Shown: positions 9,092-18,252, counted from the first letter of the stretch. The stretch is 64,000 nt of DNA from Pullulanibacillus pueri (GCF_014639255.1 NZ_BMFV01000001.1:124001-188000), one strand, 5' to 3'. The notes: generated from the letters alone by a model not told the origin. Program-made: numbers and translations.

Positions 9092-10249
9092 TTATTGATA
9101 ATCAATGACGGCAGGGGCAGGGTCGAGTTGAATAACGTCCTTTGGTGTTAGCAACGGTTGATCGTTTTTATAGAAGAGTTTAAACCCGCCGTACTGGACA
9201 GTTTCATTTCGGATTAATCCATGATAACTCGCAAGTTTACTGCCAGGAGAACCGAAACCGTCATAGTTTATGGCAACCTCTGTATTTTGGGTCGGCTTGA
9301 TGGCTTCTTTATTGGCAATAATATCGCCTTTAAACTGATGGACGATGACTACTTTGTCCGGCAGATGATGCTTCTTAGTAAGAGTGGAGACATAATTGAT
9401 GGCTTCTTGAATCTTCTTGCCGTCCACATGGCCGAGATTTACTCCAGGCGTTTGTCCCTCTTTGACATGGAATTCGGTATCAATAGCGAGATAAACATTG
9501 GGTAGCTTCAAATAATCCTCTAAAAGCTTGACCTGATGGAGGATGCTATCACGCCCAAGTTGGACATCTAATAAAAGAATGGCGCCATTATCCTTAGCCA
9601 GTTTCTCATAATCTTTCAAATCCTGTTCAGGCGTCATATGATAGTATAATTGGTTTGGACCAGGATCACGTTGGGCAATGGTGGTGATCAATTCCAGCGT
9701 TGGAATGGCAGGATGAGTTGGATCCGCATTAGAATAGGCTTGCGCTTGTTTTTTTAATTTGGTCATGAGCGTTTCAGGCTCCAATTGCCCAAGGATGCCC
9801 ATTTGTTTTGAATGGGGATTTCCATAAAAAGCGACAAGGCGGTAATGTTTTAAAGGACCCTGTGTATGATCTTCTCCACCATGTTGCAATGTTTGACCAA
9901 AAGGAACACTTCTTTCTCGCGTATCACCATGTGCCTCAAGCAAAGGCATTAATTCAAGCTCATCCTTTGAATAATTGCTTTTGAGTGGTTTTACTCCTTC
10001 CTGAGGCGTGAGGGCTTTAAATGGGTCTTGGGGTTTTTGCGGTTTAACCTTCTTTGCAGTAGCTTTTTGTTGATCCCCTTTTTGCTTAGACTCATCAGAG
10101 GCTTTTTCTTTGCTTTTATTTTCCACTACATCCTTATTATTTTTCACACTCGATTTATTATGTACGGAGCTACTCGTTTGCTCGGAGCAGGCCGTGGAAA
10201 ATACGAATAAGAAAGCCATCAGTGCTGTTGTTAGAATAGAGCGATTCAA
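9092..10249 (-). CDS. Lipoprotein of unknown function
   Basis: A 385-residue protein with a lipoprotein signal (hydrophobic residues 5-19, then STAC with Cys near 21). It is tethered by a Lys/Ser/Glu-rich linker to about residue 75, then a globular domain of about 300 residues. The domain alternates predicted strands and helices (LRLVAFYG-like, GAILLLDVQLG, NVYLAIDTEF, KVVIVHQFKGD, EVAINYDGFG), suggesting a TIM-barrel hydrolase-like fold, with acidic residues at strand ends (LLDVQ, AIDTEF). I do not recognise the family. A role outside the membrane is implied by the lipobox only. Confidence 0.8.
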   Translation of the reverse strand: MNRSILTTALMAFLFVFSTACSEQTSSSVHNKSSVKNNKDVVENKSKEKASDESKQKGDQQKATAKKVKPQKPQDPFKALTPQEGVKPLKSNYSKDELELMPLLEAHGDTRERSVPFGQTLQHGGEDHTQGPLKHYRLVAFYGNPHSKQMGILGQLEPETLMTKLKKQAQAYSNADPTHPAIPTLELITTIAQRDPGPNQLYYHMTPEQDLKDYEKLAKDNGAILLLDVQLGRDSILHQVKLLEDYLKLPNVYLAIDTEFHVKEGQTPGVNLGHVDGKKIQEAINYVSTLTKKHHLPDKVVIVHQFKGDIIANKEAIKPTQNTEVAINYDGFGSPGSKLASYHGLIRNETVQYGGFKLFYKNDQPLLTPKDVIQLDPAPAVIDYQ

Positions 10250-10489
10250 TGTGTTTCACGTCCTTACACGAAGAGTAGGTGGTATTCTTGATGGATCTGA
10301 CATTTTTCGTCAAAAATAATAGAAACTCTTACTCTAGTGTAACGTATTCTTGAAACAATGTGTCGCTTCTTAATAGATTTGTAAGAAATATGTTATATGC
10401 TTGCCAGCTATCTATAAGCAAAGTAAGTCATCAAAAAAGAACGCCCTAATAATTGAGACCACTGAAAAAGTCTCCTTTAAAATAAGATG
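10250..10489. other. Promoter-side gap of the lipoprotein gene
   Basis: No gene was seen. It should carry the lipoprotein promoter on the minus strand. A short plus-strand frame here continues into the R1 repeat and is not credible. Confidence 0.4.
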
Positions 10490-10913
10490 CTGCCGAGAGG
10501 TTGATTGCCACTACAGGTCGCTCGCTTTCCTCATGCCCACAGGACTAAGGAAAGCGACTAAGAGATTAGTCCTCGCAGAAAAATCGTGTTCTTACGATTT
10601 TTTGATGTGGGTAGGATCGGTGTTCGACGCACAGGATGTGCTAGCTTCGACGTTGTCACACGGATGTGACGATTTTAGTCGAAGTTCCTTAAGGACGTGA
10701 CGATTTTAACCGATCGTCCTTAGTGGCCTCAGCTCACTTGGGAATGGAATATTTTTCCAAGTCTTTAGGCTTACAAATCTCCTGTTCCTGCGTCTACACG
10801 TATTGGTTCGTCGTTAGCTTCCTCGGAACAACTCAAAGTGTATTCGTGAAGAAACGATCGTTGCTGTTCCCGAAGGAGTCTCGCGCCTTGCGCTTCAATT
10901 AACTGACATGTCG
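10490..10913. repeat. Dispersed repeat family R1, longest copy
   Basis: A long GC-richer non-coding element. Core blocks are CCACTACAG..CGCTCGCTTTCCTC, CTAAGGAAA, TACGATTTTTTGATGTGGGT, CCTTAGTGGCCTCAGCT, CCTGTTCCTGCGTCT, CTCGGAACAACTC and a closing GGAGTCTCGCGCC. Most blocks recur in order at 47670-47990. Shorter relatives lie at 39498-39558, 55034-55205 and 63408-63479. From memory, elements with this start and this GGAGTCTCGC-type end are scattered through many Bacillales genomes; I know no formal name. The frames running through it are not genes. Confidence 0.75.
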
Positions 10914-10940
10914 AAGGTGTATTCATTTAAACAGACAAAC

Positions 10941-10986
10941 AAAACGCAGAAACTCTCAAACTTTATTGAGAGTTTCTGCGTTTTTT
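10941..10986. terminator. Very strong bidirectional intrinsic terminator
   Basis: The arms AACGCAGAAACTCTCAA and TTGAGAGTTTCTGCGTT are fully complementary (17 bp) around a 7-nt loop, with a T-run on the plus side and a T-rich run on the minus side. It probably ends the putP transcript from the right, though an IS scar lies between. Confidence 0.85.
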
Positions 10987-11063
10987 AATTCATAAAGAAA
11001 GTCACTAAGTGAAATGGATGGTTACGGTGATTTCTAAACAATAGTCAATAAAGCTAAGTCCCT

Positions 11064-11190
11064 CCATGGACCTCCATAATCTCATAATACCTCAATGATC
11101 TTAACGATTTTTCATTTGTGTATGAAGTGCTTAAGGATAAGTATTGCTTAATCAATGGTCGAAGTGCTACTGACCCTAATCTTATTGATG
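11064..11190 (+). pseudogene. IS1182-like transposase N-terminal remnant
   Basis: A frame opening MDLHNLIIPQ, then after a frame change LNDLNDFSFVYEVLKDKYC and LINGRSATDPNLIDVI, matches the start of IS1182-family transposases as I remember it (LIPxDHxLRKI, then DFSFVYELVKDKYC, then DNGRPAIDPVVLFK). Only about 40 codons survive and they run into the 3' end of putP. No inverted repeats or remaining transposase were found, so this is a scar. Confidence 0.6.
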
Positions 11191-11223
11191 TTATCGAAAA
11201 GGAAGAAGTCCTTCTTGGTGACT

Positions 11224-12747
11224 TTATGATTTTGTTTTGTGACTAGGGGCGAGGTCTGCTTTTAACTTGGTTTGCATGGCGGCGAATTGATCAGAAACTT
11301 CCTTTTCAGGTGCCTTTGTTAATAAACTGACCACGATTAATGCAATAAGCCCGAGGATAAATCCAGGGATCATTTCATAAATATTAGTTTGAGCCCAATC
11401 CATAAAATGCGGAAGAGGGAGATGGGAAATGTTTAGCCAAAAAATAACAGTGAGTCCTCCAACCATCATTCCAGCAAGGGCCCCCCAGCGGGTCATGCGT
11501 TTCCAATAGAGACTGAGCAGAATGACCGGGCCAAAGGCGGAGCCAAAGCCTGCCCACGCATGGCTCACAATATCTAAGATGGATTGGCTTGTATAAGAGA
11601 GACCAATCGCAATCAAAGCAATGAGAAGAACGGCTCCACGTCCGATAAAGACAAGTTCTTTGTCTGAGGCGCTTCTTCTAAAGAAAGTTTTATAAAAGTC
11701 TTCTGTTACTGCACTTGAGCTGACGAGAAGTTGTGAGGAGATTGTACTCATAATCGCAGCAAGCACAGCAGCAAGGATAAAACCAGTAATCAGGGGGTTA
11801 AAAAGAATATCGGCAAATTCAATAAATACGGTTTCTGGATTTTTTAATGAACCCCCATGATGGGAGAAATAAGAAATGCCAATAAGCCCAACGGCCATTG
11901 CACCTATAATGGAGATGATCATCCAACTCATGCCGATTCGACGAGCCGTGCGAAGTTCTCGAGTCGATTTAATCGCCATGAATCGTACGATAATATGAGG
12001 TTGGCCAAAATAACCTAATCCCCAAGCAATTAATGATAGAATGCCGATGACGGAAGTTCCAGTGAATAAATTGAGAAGATGTGGATTAATGGAACGAATA
12101 TCTTCTGTCATAGTATGAGTTCCACCTACATGAGTAAGGGCAACAATGGGAACTAAGATTAAGGCGACAAACATGATGCAACCTTGAACAAAATCCGTCA
12201 TACTGACAGCTAAGAAACCACCAAATAAAGTATAACAAACAACAACCGCGACAGTGACGAGAAGGCCAGTAGTATAATTAAGTCCGAAGGCTGATTCAAA
12301 TAATGTTCCCCCAGAGACCATCCCGGAGGATACGTACAGCGTAAAAAAGACAAGAATGACAAGACCAGAAACGAGCCGTAAAAGATTGGAACGATCTTGA
12401 AAACGATTTTCTAGGTAATCGGGAATCGTAATGGAATCCTCAGCGATTTCTGTGTAAACACGGAATCTGGGAGCCAGCAATAAATAATTGCAATAAGCAC
12501 CGATACATAAACCGATGGATAACCATGCACTCGAGAGTCCTGAGGCATACATAGCACCGGGGAGTCCCATCAACATCCATCCACTCATGTCAGAAGCCCC
12601 TGCAGATAGAGCGGTGACTGCTGGACCAAGCCCACGTCCTGCCAACATGTAATCCGATATGTTAGTCGTTCGTCTATATGAATAATATCCGATGGCTAAC
12701 ATGGCGATCATGTAAATACTGAGAGAAACAATGACTTCTCCTTGCAT
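11224..12747 (-). CDS. putP: Sodium/proline symporter
   Basis: A 507-residue sodium:solute symporter with about 13 TM helices that imports proline with Na+. Family marks: SDYMLAGRGLGPAVTALSAGASDMSGWMLMGLPGAMY near residues 30-70, RFRVYTE, GYFGQPHIIVRFMAI and the LeuT-fold core. Its length matches B. subtilis PutP/OpuE. The start was moved nine codons in from 12774 to ATG 12747, which follows AAGGAG. Which of PutP (catabolic) or OpuE (osmotic) it serves cannot be told; no put catabolic genes adjoin it. Confidence 0.9.
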   Translation of the reverse strand: MQGEVIVSLSIYMIAMLAIGYYSYRRTTNISDYMLAGRGLGPAVTALSAGASDMSGWMLMGLPGAMYASGLSSAWLSIGLCIGAYCNYLLLAPRFRVYTEIAEDSITIPDYLENRFQDRSNLLRLVSGLVILVFFTLYVSSGMVSGGTLFESAFGLNYTTGLLVTVAVVVCYTLFGGFLAVSMTDFVQGCIMFVALILVPIVALTHVGGTHTMTEDIRSINPHLLNLFTGTSVIGILSLIAWGLGYFGQPHIIVRFMAIKSTRELRTARRIGMSWMIISIIGAMAVGLIGISYFSHHGGSLKNPETVFIEFADILFNPLITGFILAAVLAAIMSTISSQLLVSSSAVTEDFYKTFFRRSASDKELVFIGRGAVLLIALIAIGLSYTSQSILDIVSHAWAGFGSAFGPVILLSLYWKRMTRWGALAGMMVGGLTVIFWLNISHLPLPHFMDWAQTNIYEMIPGFILGLIALIVVSLLTKAPEKEVSDQFAAMQTKLKADLAPSHKTKS

Positions 12748-12964
12748 TTTCACACTCCTTCCAATAGTCTCCAATAACCTTTTTTAAACTTATTAAAACA
12801 AGGTCATTTTTAAATATAGTTTATCTTATGACAAGTATGTCAAAAAAATGGTGTTTTTAGGATCATTGACAGAGGAAATATATTTTATGAGGGGAGTAAA
12901 AAGGATCATGCGCTTTGCAAAGAGGAATCGTCGAAACAGTCATCTCTCAAGAACCCTATCATAG

Positions 12965-13003
12965 ATATAAAGAGAGGGAGAACGTTGAGCTTCTCCCTTA
13001 TAT
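12965..13003 (-). terminator. Probable terminator after the Tyr/Pro-rich small gene
   Basis: On the minus strand a hairpin with arms AGGGAGAA and TTCTCCCT, extended by ATATAA/TTTATAT, lies about 30 bp downstream of the small gene's stop. The U-run is short, so strength is uncertain. Confidence 0.5.
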
Positions 13004-13032
13004 TTAAGACTGGCCATTTTAGTTTATAAAGT

Positions 13033-13200
13033 TTAATAAAAAGGAAAGGGTGGAAAAAAGGGTCTCGGATAAAAATAAGGGTATGGAACAGGATAAAAAG
13101 GTGGACGATACGGGCCCCAATATCGATAGGGAGGCTGTCCCCAGTGACCACCATGGTAATATCCTCCGTGATGAGCGCTAAGTTGTCGTTCAGGATACAT
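13033..13200 (-). CDS. Small Tyr/Pro-rich protein, probable spore-coat type
   Basis: A 55-codon frame on the minus strand reads MYPERQLSAHHGGYYHGGHW, then GQPPYRYWGPYRPPFYPVPY, then PYFYPRPFFPPFPFY and stop. It is about 22% Tyr and 27% Pro with His/Gly at the front and no hydrophobic core. AAGGAG stands nine bases before the ATG and a hairpin follows the stop. Such Tyr/Pro/Gly/His-rich short proteins are typical of Bacillales spore coat and crust; that role is inferred from composition only. Its neighbour, a sporulation-kinase-like sensor, fits but proves nothing. The overlapping 82-codon frame at 12906-13154 is the shadow. Confidence 0.72.
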   Translation of the reverse strand: MYPERQLSAHHGGYYHGGHWGQPPYRYWGPYRPPFYPVPYPYFYPRPFFPPFPFY

Positions 13201-13324
13201 TTTCTTTTGCTCCTTTTTCTATAGGTTAACTGACTTGTTCATTATTAACCTATGATGAAACAAGGCGTATGTTCCTATGAAAAAAGCCTATTTTATAAGG
13301 GGGAACTGCTCAAAGTGAACCCGT

Positions 13325-14446
13325 TTAGGAGACAGGTAATACGATTTGAAAGGTTGTCTCCTCCTCCGTTGAATGGCAAGAGATACTTCCGTGATGTTTT
13401 TCGATAATTTTTTTACAAACATAAAGACCAATACCGGTACCTAATTCCTTTGTCGTATAAAAAGGTTCAAAGATTGTTTTTAGCGTGTTTTCTGGGATGG
13501 ACGGTCCGTTATTGGTGAGACTGATTTTGATTTGTTCGTCTTCTTCATAACATTTTATTTTTATTTTGCGAGGCGTCTTATGAAGTTTAACAGCGTCAAT
13601 GGAATTTAAAAGGATATTGATGAAGACTTGCTTGAGTTCATCTTCATTGGCCATGATCGTTTTTTCAAAATTAAACTCGGTTTCGATCACGATATCACCA
13701 TCAAGTAGACTAGGATATATAAAATCTAAGACCTCGTCAATTAAAGTGACGAGAATAATATTTTTCTTTTCTTTATCAATAATTTCAATCTTAGAAGTAT
13801 GTAAAAATTGAGTAATTCTAAAATTCAACTGTCTTAATTCACGTTCAATGATATCTAAATACATAGGATTGGTCTGTCCAGCTTTAATTAACTTGACAAA
13901 ACCCATTACAGAAGTTAATGGATTTCGAAATTCATGGACAAAGCTGGAAGACATTTGACCTAATAAAGAAAGACGATCCTTATGCGTTTGATTGATATAG
14001 AGTACTTTATCTTGTAACTCCTGTTCTTTAGATCGTGTGAATTTATTGACTGCATAGTAAGAAAAGCGATCAAAACAAGAATTAATATTGTTGACAATAG
14101 GTGATAACTCCTGAATGGACATTCCTGATTGATGGATGAAACTGATTAAAAGGGTGCGTCCCATGTTTAAACTGTAAACAAAATCCCCAATGTGGACATT
14201 GGCTTGGACTCTTTCGTTGGCTATTTTATTCGCGAGTTTTTCTATTTCTTGATCGGACAAAGCATTGTTAATCGACTTTATGGCTAAAGCAAATAGAGCC
14301 AGGGCATGCTTAGGAAACCGCTCTTTGTAAATATCCTCTTTATTGGAATAGATTAAGTCTATCCATTTTTTGATGAGATCTGAGCGATGCAACCTAAGAT
14401 ATTGAATAAGTTTTTCTTTACTGGATAAAAGAAAAGTAGAGTCCAA
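13325..14446 (-). CDS. Sensor histidine kinase, sporulation-kinase type
   Basis: A soluble kinase of about 373 residues with no TM helix. The N-terminal 150 residues form an all-helical RsbRD/globin-like sensor (KLIQYLRLHRSDLIKKWIDL through the GDFVYSLNMGR stretch). Next comes HisKA with phospho-acceptor His171 in HEFRNPLTSVMGF, then HATPase with N-box NILLNSIDA, a G1-like NNGPSIP and G2 GTGIGLYVCKKI. No response regulator is adjacent, as with orphan phosphorelay kinases feeding Spo0F; that partner is inferred. The first in-frame start is TTG 14464, but AGGGGG precedes CTG/TTG at 14449/14446 better, so TTG 14446 is used. Confidence 0.82.
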   Translation of the reverse strand: MDSTFLLSSKEKLIQYLRLHRSDLIKKWIDLIYSNKEDIYKERFPKHALALFALAIKSINNALSDQEIEKLANKIANERVQANVHIGDFVYSLNMGRTLLISFIHQSGMSIQELSPIVNNINSCFDRFSYYAVNKFTRSKEQELQDKVLYINQTHKDRLSLLGQMSSSFVHEFRNPLTSVMGFVKLIKAGQTNPMYLDIIERELRQLNFRITQFLHTSKIEIIDKEKKNIILVTLIDEVLDFIYPSLLDGDIVIETEFNFEKTIMANEDELKQVFINILLNSIDAVKLHKTPRKIKIKCYEEDEQIKISLTNNGPSIPENTLKTIFEPFYTTKELGTGIGLYVCKKIIEKHHGSISCHSTEEETTFQIVLPVS

Positions 14447-14640
14447 CAGTGAAGTCCCCCTCAAAACTCGTTTTTTTCCTACTTCTACATTTCTATCTTA
14501 CTATGAATTCTCATAATTTCTATAAGAAATTAAAAATTTTTAAAGAAATTATTCTAAATATTAAGTATTAATAAACAAAGGTATTTTAGTTATGCTAGTA
14601 CATGTGATTATTTACAGTAAAATCATAATATGGAAAACAA

Positions 14641-14666
14641 CGAAACCTTTTTCTTACTTATCCGTA
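14641..14666 (+). promoter_or_regulatory. Sigma-W-type ECF promoter upstream of yuaF-floT
   Basis: GAAAC at 14642-14646 and CGTA at 14663-14666 are separated by exactly 16 bp, matching the sigma-W consensus (TGAAAC, 16-17 bp, CGTA) except for the first T. It lies 60 bp upstream of the yuaF start. In B. subtilis the orthologous operon belongs to the sigma-W envelope-stress regulon. Confidence 0.82.
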
Positions 14667-14725
14667 TTTTATTAAAAATCTATATTTTTGGATGCGATTG
14701 ATTCTATTGTGAAGGGAGGGTAGAG

Positions 14726-15244
14726 ATGGTTGATCTTCTATCAATTTATTGGTATGTGCTCGTTGGGAGTTTTGTCATTGCGATTTTATTGTTCTTTTTA
14801 GGAGATATTTTTGACGGGATTCTGGATGGTTTCTTTCATCCGCTTTTAATCTTTGGCACATTAGCCGTCATTTCTGGAACAGGAATCATTTTAACGACAT
14901 ATACGAGTCTTAGTGTAAGTCTAGTCCTGATCATTGGTCTTATTTTAGGCAGTGTAACTTATATTTCACTTTATTATTTTCTTATTATCCCATTATCGCG
15001 AGCAGAAAGTTCCAACGCCCATTCTATTCGGGATTATGAAGGCAGAATGGCAGAAGTCATTACGACTATTCCTGAACATGGCTATGGAGAGGTCTACATC
15101 CCGTCTGCGATTGGGAGTCAAAATGAAACCGCCAAAAGTTTTGATGGGATTAAGATTTTAAGTGGTCAAAGAGTTGTGATTGTTCAAGTTGATGAAGAAG
15201 GGGTACTCCATGTCTCTCCGATGGAAGACCTCTTAGATTCATAA
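14726..15244 (+). CDS. yuaF: NfeD-like membrane protein, flotillin partner
   Basis: A 172-residue NfeD-type protein: TM segments at about 7-28, 34-55 and 60-90, then a soluble OB-fold domain at about 105-172 (YEGRMAEVITTIPEHGYGEV, ending in VVIVQVDEEGVLHVSP). NfeD proteins partner with flotillins in membrane microdomains. It is co-directional with floT 15 bp downstream, as in B. subtilis yuaF-floT, and has a GGGAGGG RBS. A third gene like B. subtilis yuaI is absent. Confidence 0.88.
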   Translation: MVDLLSIYWYVLVGSFVIAILLFFLGDIFDGILDGFFHPLLIFGTLAVISGTGIILTTYTSLSVSLVLIIGLILGSVTYISLYYFLIIPLSRAESSNAHSIRDYEGRMAEVITTIPEHGYGEVYIPSAIGSQNETAKSFDGIKILSGQRVVIVQVDEEGVLHVSPMEDLLDS

Positions 15245-15259
15245 TAAGGGGGAAATCGA

Positions 15260-16777
15260 ATGGATATGAATGCATTGATTGTCGTTGGAGTTGTCGTCGT
15301 TGTTATTTTAATTTTGGCCATCGCCTTTGCCTCGCGCTATAAGACAGTAGGTGCAGATGATGCGATGATCATTACGGGAAGCTTTTTAGGTTCAAAGAAT
15401 GTATTTAGGGACGCCTCGGATGGAAGGATTAAAATTGTACGTGGTGGCGGGGCTTTTATTTTACCTGTTTTTCAACAAAAGGAACTCATTAGTTTACGCT
15501 CTCATAAGCTTGACGTATCGACTCCTAATGTCTATACCGAAAATGGTGTGCCTGTTATGGCCGATGCTACTGCTATCATTAAAGTTGGCAATACAACAGA
15601 AGCAATTGCGACAGCAGCCGAACAATTTTTGGGTAAACAGGATGCCGAGCTTGAAGGTGAAGCCCAAGAGGTTCTAGAGGGTCATCTGCGAGCCATTCTT
15701 GGAACGATGACCGTCGAAGAAATCTATAAAAATCGCGAGCGTTTTGCCCAAGAGGTTCAAGGTCAAGCCTCGATAGATTTGAAGAAAATGGGATTGCAAA
15801 TCGTGTCTTTTACCATTAAAGATGTCCAAGATGAGAATGGATATCTCGAAGCCCTTGGGAAGCCAAGAATTGCTGAGGTGAAGCGAGATGCGGATATATC
15901 GGAGGCAGATGCTTTAAGAGATTCACGGATTCGTAAAGCCCAGGCCGATGAAGAAGGACAAAAAGCGGAGCTCCTACGGGATACAAATATTGCTGAAGCA
16001 ACGAAAGAGAAGGAATTGAAGATGGCATCCTTTAAAAGGGAGCAAGATCGTTCGAAGGCGGAAGCTGATATGGCTTATGATTTGCAAAAGGCACGTTCTG
16101 AACAGGAAGTTACAGAAGAACAAATGAAAATTGAATTGGTTAAAAAACAAAAAGCTATTGAATTAGAAGAGAAGGAGATCTTACGGAGTGAACGTCAATA
16201 TGATGCTGAGGTAAAGAAAAAAGCGGACGCGGATCGCTATGCTGCCGAACAGCGCGCAGAGGCTGATAAAGTTACACGCCTGAAAGCGGCTGAAGCTGAT
16301 GCCGAGAAGGTCCGTTTGGAAGGGGAAGCAGCTGCCTCATCAGAACGTGCTCGAGGGAATGCCCAAGCTGAAATTATACGGGCCAGGGGTCTTGCCGAAG
16401 CCGAAGCGAAAGAGAAGCTTGCTGAGGCTATGGAAAAGTATGGTGAAGCGGCCATTCTTGATATGCTTGCGAAAATGTTACCAGAGTTCGCCGAAAAAGT
16501 AGCGTCTCCACTACGCGCTATAGATAAGGTCACTGTGATTGACAATGGAGGAGCTTCAGATAAAAGTGACGGGGCAACACGAATGAGTCATTATGTCACA
16601 AAACTCATGACACAAATGCCAGAAACGTTGAAAGATGTTTCAGGGATAGATCTGAATGGGATCTTACAGGGATTAACGCAAAAAACACCCCTAAAGATGT
16701 TTAAGCATTTCTCCGAGGCAGCCGCAAGCACTCCATCAACGGTGGAAGAGGGGAAACAGAATAGTATCGAGGAATAA
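15260..16777 (+). CDS. floT: Flotillin
   Basis: A 505-residue SPFH-domain scaffold protein of functional membrane microdomains. A membrane-inserting hydrophobic hairpin lies at residues 4-24, then the SPFH domain at about 30-200 (SLRSHKLDVSTPNVYTENGV, AEQFLGKQ, LRAILGTMTVEEIYKNRERF). A long Glu/Ala/Lys-rich coiled coil with EA repeats covers about 210-400, then a C-terminal region with IDKVTVIDNGG. The size matches B. subtilis FloT (about 509). It is the second gene of the sigma-W operon and follows AAGGGGG. Downstream, a long GTCTCG/CGAGAC inverted repeat at about 16789-16850 may mark the transcript end, but it has no U-run. Confidence 0.93.
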   Translation: MDMNALIVVGVVVVVILILAIAFASRYKTVGADDAMIITGSFLGSKNVFRDASDGRIKIVRGGGAFILPVFQQKELISLRSHKLDVSTPNVYTENGVPVMADATAIIKVGNTTEAIATAAEQFLGKQDAELEGEAQEVLEGHLRAILGTMTVEEIYKNRERFAQEVQGQASIDLKKMGLQIVSFTIKDVQDENGYLEALGKPRIAEVKRDADISEADALRDSRIRKAQADEEGQKAELLRDTNIAEATKEKELKMASFKREQDRSKAEADMAYDLQKARSEQEVTEEQMKIELVKKQKAIELEEKEILRSERQYDAEVKKKADADRYAAEQRAEADKVTRLKAAEADAEKVRLEGEAAASSERARGNAQAEIIRARGLAEAEAKEKLAEAMEKYGEAAILDMLAKMLPEFAEKVASPLRAIDKVTVIDNGGASDKSDGATRMSHYVTKLMTQMPETLKDVSGIDLNGILQGLTQKTPLKMFKHFSEAAASTPSTVEEGKQNSIEE

Positions 16778-17037
16778 TATAGGGGAGCCGTCTCGAAAGT
16801 CTAAACTGGACGCTTGGAGAGGGCTTCCTCTCTATGTTTGGCGAGACTAACAGCCTTATTATATCAAAGAATGAGAAAGTAGCCTCAATCATTGATATTC
16901 TTAGTACAGCTCTTTTGGTGTTAACACATATAATTTTCTTTAAACATAGAGAGTTGACTTTATCCTTTCGGGGGCATAATATATCTTTTTGATAGATGCA
17001 ACAGGCCGCATTGAATTTGGAATACAGGGAGATTGAC

Positions 17038-18162
17038 ATGAAAGACGAATCTATCCAACTGAATAAGGTTATTATTCGCAAGTTAGAAATGAAGATGAAA
17101 CACCCTTTTAAGACAAGTTATGGATCGACGCAAACAAAGCAGTTTTTATTGATAGAGGCCATTGATCAAGACGGTCGGAGTGGCTGGGGAGAATCTGTTG
17201 CCATGGATCTGCCGTGGTATACAGAGGAAACAGTCAAGACGACGGAATATTTACTTGAAGATGTCCTTATTCCTCTTTTATTAAAATCCCCTATTGATCA
17301 TCCTGATCAGGTGAGTGAGCGTTTTGCCTTTATACGGCGAAATAACATGGCAAAAGCCTCAGTGGAGGGAGCGATCTGGGATTTATATGCTAAGCGCCAA
17401 GACGTGTCTTTAGCGCGAGCGCTTGGAGGGAAGAAGTCAACGATTGATGTCGGGATTAGTCTTGGCCTTCCTGAGTCAATGCCTCAGCTGTTTGAACAAA
17501 TAGAGAGCTACTTACGAGAAGGTTACAAACGCTTTAAGTTTAAAATAAAACCTGGACAAGATGTGGCGTTTCTTAGAGCCATACGGGAGGTCTTTCCAGA
17601 TCTCCCAATGATGGCTGATGCCAATTCTGCTTATACTTTAAAGGACAGTGAACACTTGAAGCAGCTTGATGATCTTGATTTAATGATGATTGAGCAACCT
17701 TTAGGGCACGAGGATATCCTCGATCATGCTGAGCTACAGAAACAGCTTCAAACCCCGATTTGTTTAGATGAGAGTATCCATTCGCTAGATGATGTCCGCC
17801 ATGCGATTAGGCTAGGGAGTTGCCAAATTATAAATATCAAAATTGGACGTGTTGGTGGTCTTACAATGGCAAAGAGAATCCACGACCTATGTGCTAAACA
17901 TGGTATTGAGGTTTGGTGTGGGGGAATGCTTGAAGCCGGTGTCGGGCGAGCACACAATATCGCCTTAACAACATTATCTCAGTTTACACTCCCCGGAGAT
18001 ACAGCCGGTTCTTCTCGCTACTGGTTTGAAGATATCATCCAACCCGAAGTGACTGTAAAAAAAGGTACAATCGAAGTACCGACAGCACCAGGCATAGGGT
18101 ATGCCATCAATCATGACGCTGTTAAGCGCTATTTAATAGACGAAAAAGTGTATACAATGTAA
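17038..18162 (+). CDS. menC: o-Succinylbenzoate synthase / N-acylamino-acid racemase (MenC2 type)
   Basis: A 374-residue enolase-superfamily enzyme. Catalytic residues of the muconate-lactonizing subgroup are all visible: K167 and K169 in FKFKIKPG, metal ligands D194, E219 (MIEQPL) and D244, and K268 in [26 protein letters not shown] and [12 protein letters not shown] mark the OSBS/NSAR branch rather than dipeptide epimerases. It is alone, without other men genes, so a racemase role (N-succinyl amino acids) is as likely as menaquinone synthesis. The start was moved to ATG 17038 after AGGGAG. Confidence 0.85.
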   Translation: MKDESIQLNKVIIRKLEMKMKHPFKTSYGSTQTKQFLLIEAIDQDGRSGWGESVAMDLPWYTEETVKTTEYLLEDVLIPLLLKSPIDHPDQVSERFAFIRRNNMAKASVEGAIWDLYAKRQDVSLARALGGKKSTIDVGISLGLPESMPQLFEQIESYLREGYKRFKFKIKPGQDVAFLRAIREVFPDLPMMADANSAYTLKDSEHLKQLDDLDLMMIEQPLGHEDILDHAELQKQLQTPICLDESIHSLDDVRHAIRLGSCQIINIKIGRVGGLTMAKRIHDLCAKHGIEVWCGGMLEAGVGRAHNIALTTLSQFTLPGDTAGSSRYWFEDIIQPEVTVKKGTIEVPTAPGIGYAINHDAVKRYLIDEKVYTM

Positions 18163-18210
18163 ACACCTAATTTCCTATGTCACGCTTATGTTTTGGTATA
18201 GTGTAAAAAA

Positions 18211-18252
18211 TGGGCCCAGAATCTTCTCGGAAGGTTTTGGGCTCTATTCTTT
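18211..18252 (+). terminator. Intrinsic terminator after the OSBS/NSAR gene
   Basis: GGGCCCAGAATCTT and AAGGTTTTGGGCTC form a hairpin with a 5-nt loop, followed by a U-rich tail. Confidence 0.7.

Noticed and set aside
10401-10700. 99-codon plus-strand frame
   Set aside because: It runs into repeat family R1 and the corresponding frame is not kept in the other copies.
12906-13154. 82-codon minus-strand frame
   Set aside because: It overlaps the Tyr/Pro-rich gene in another frame, has no ribosome-binding site and a random-looking translation.
16789-16850. GTCTCG/CGAGAC inverted repeat after floT as a terminator
   Set aside because: The loop is very long and no T-run follows.
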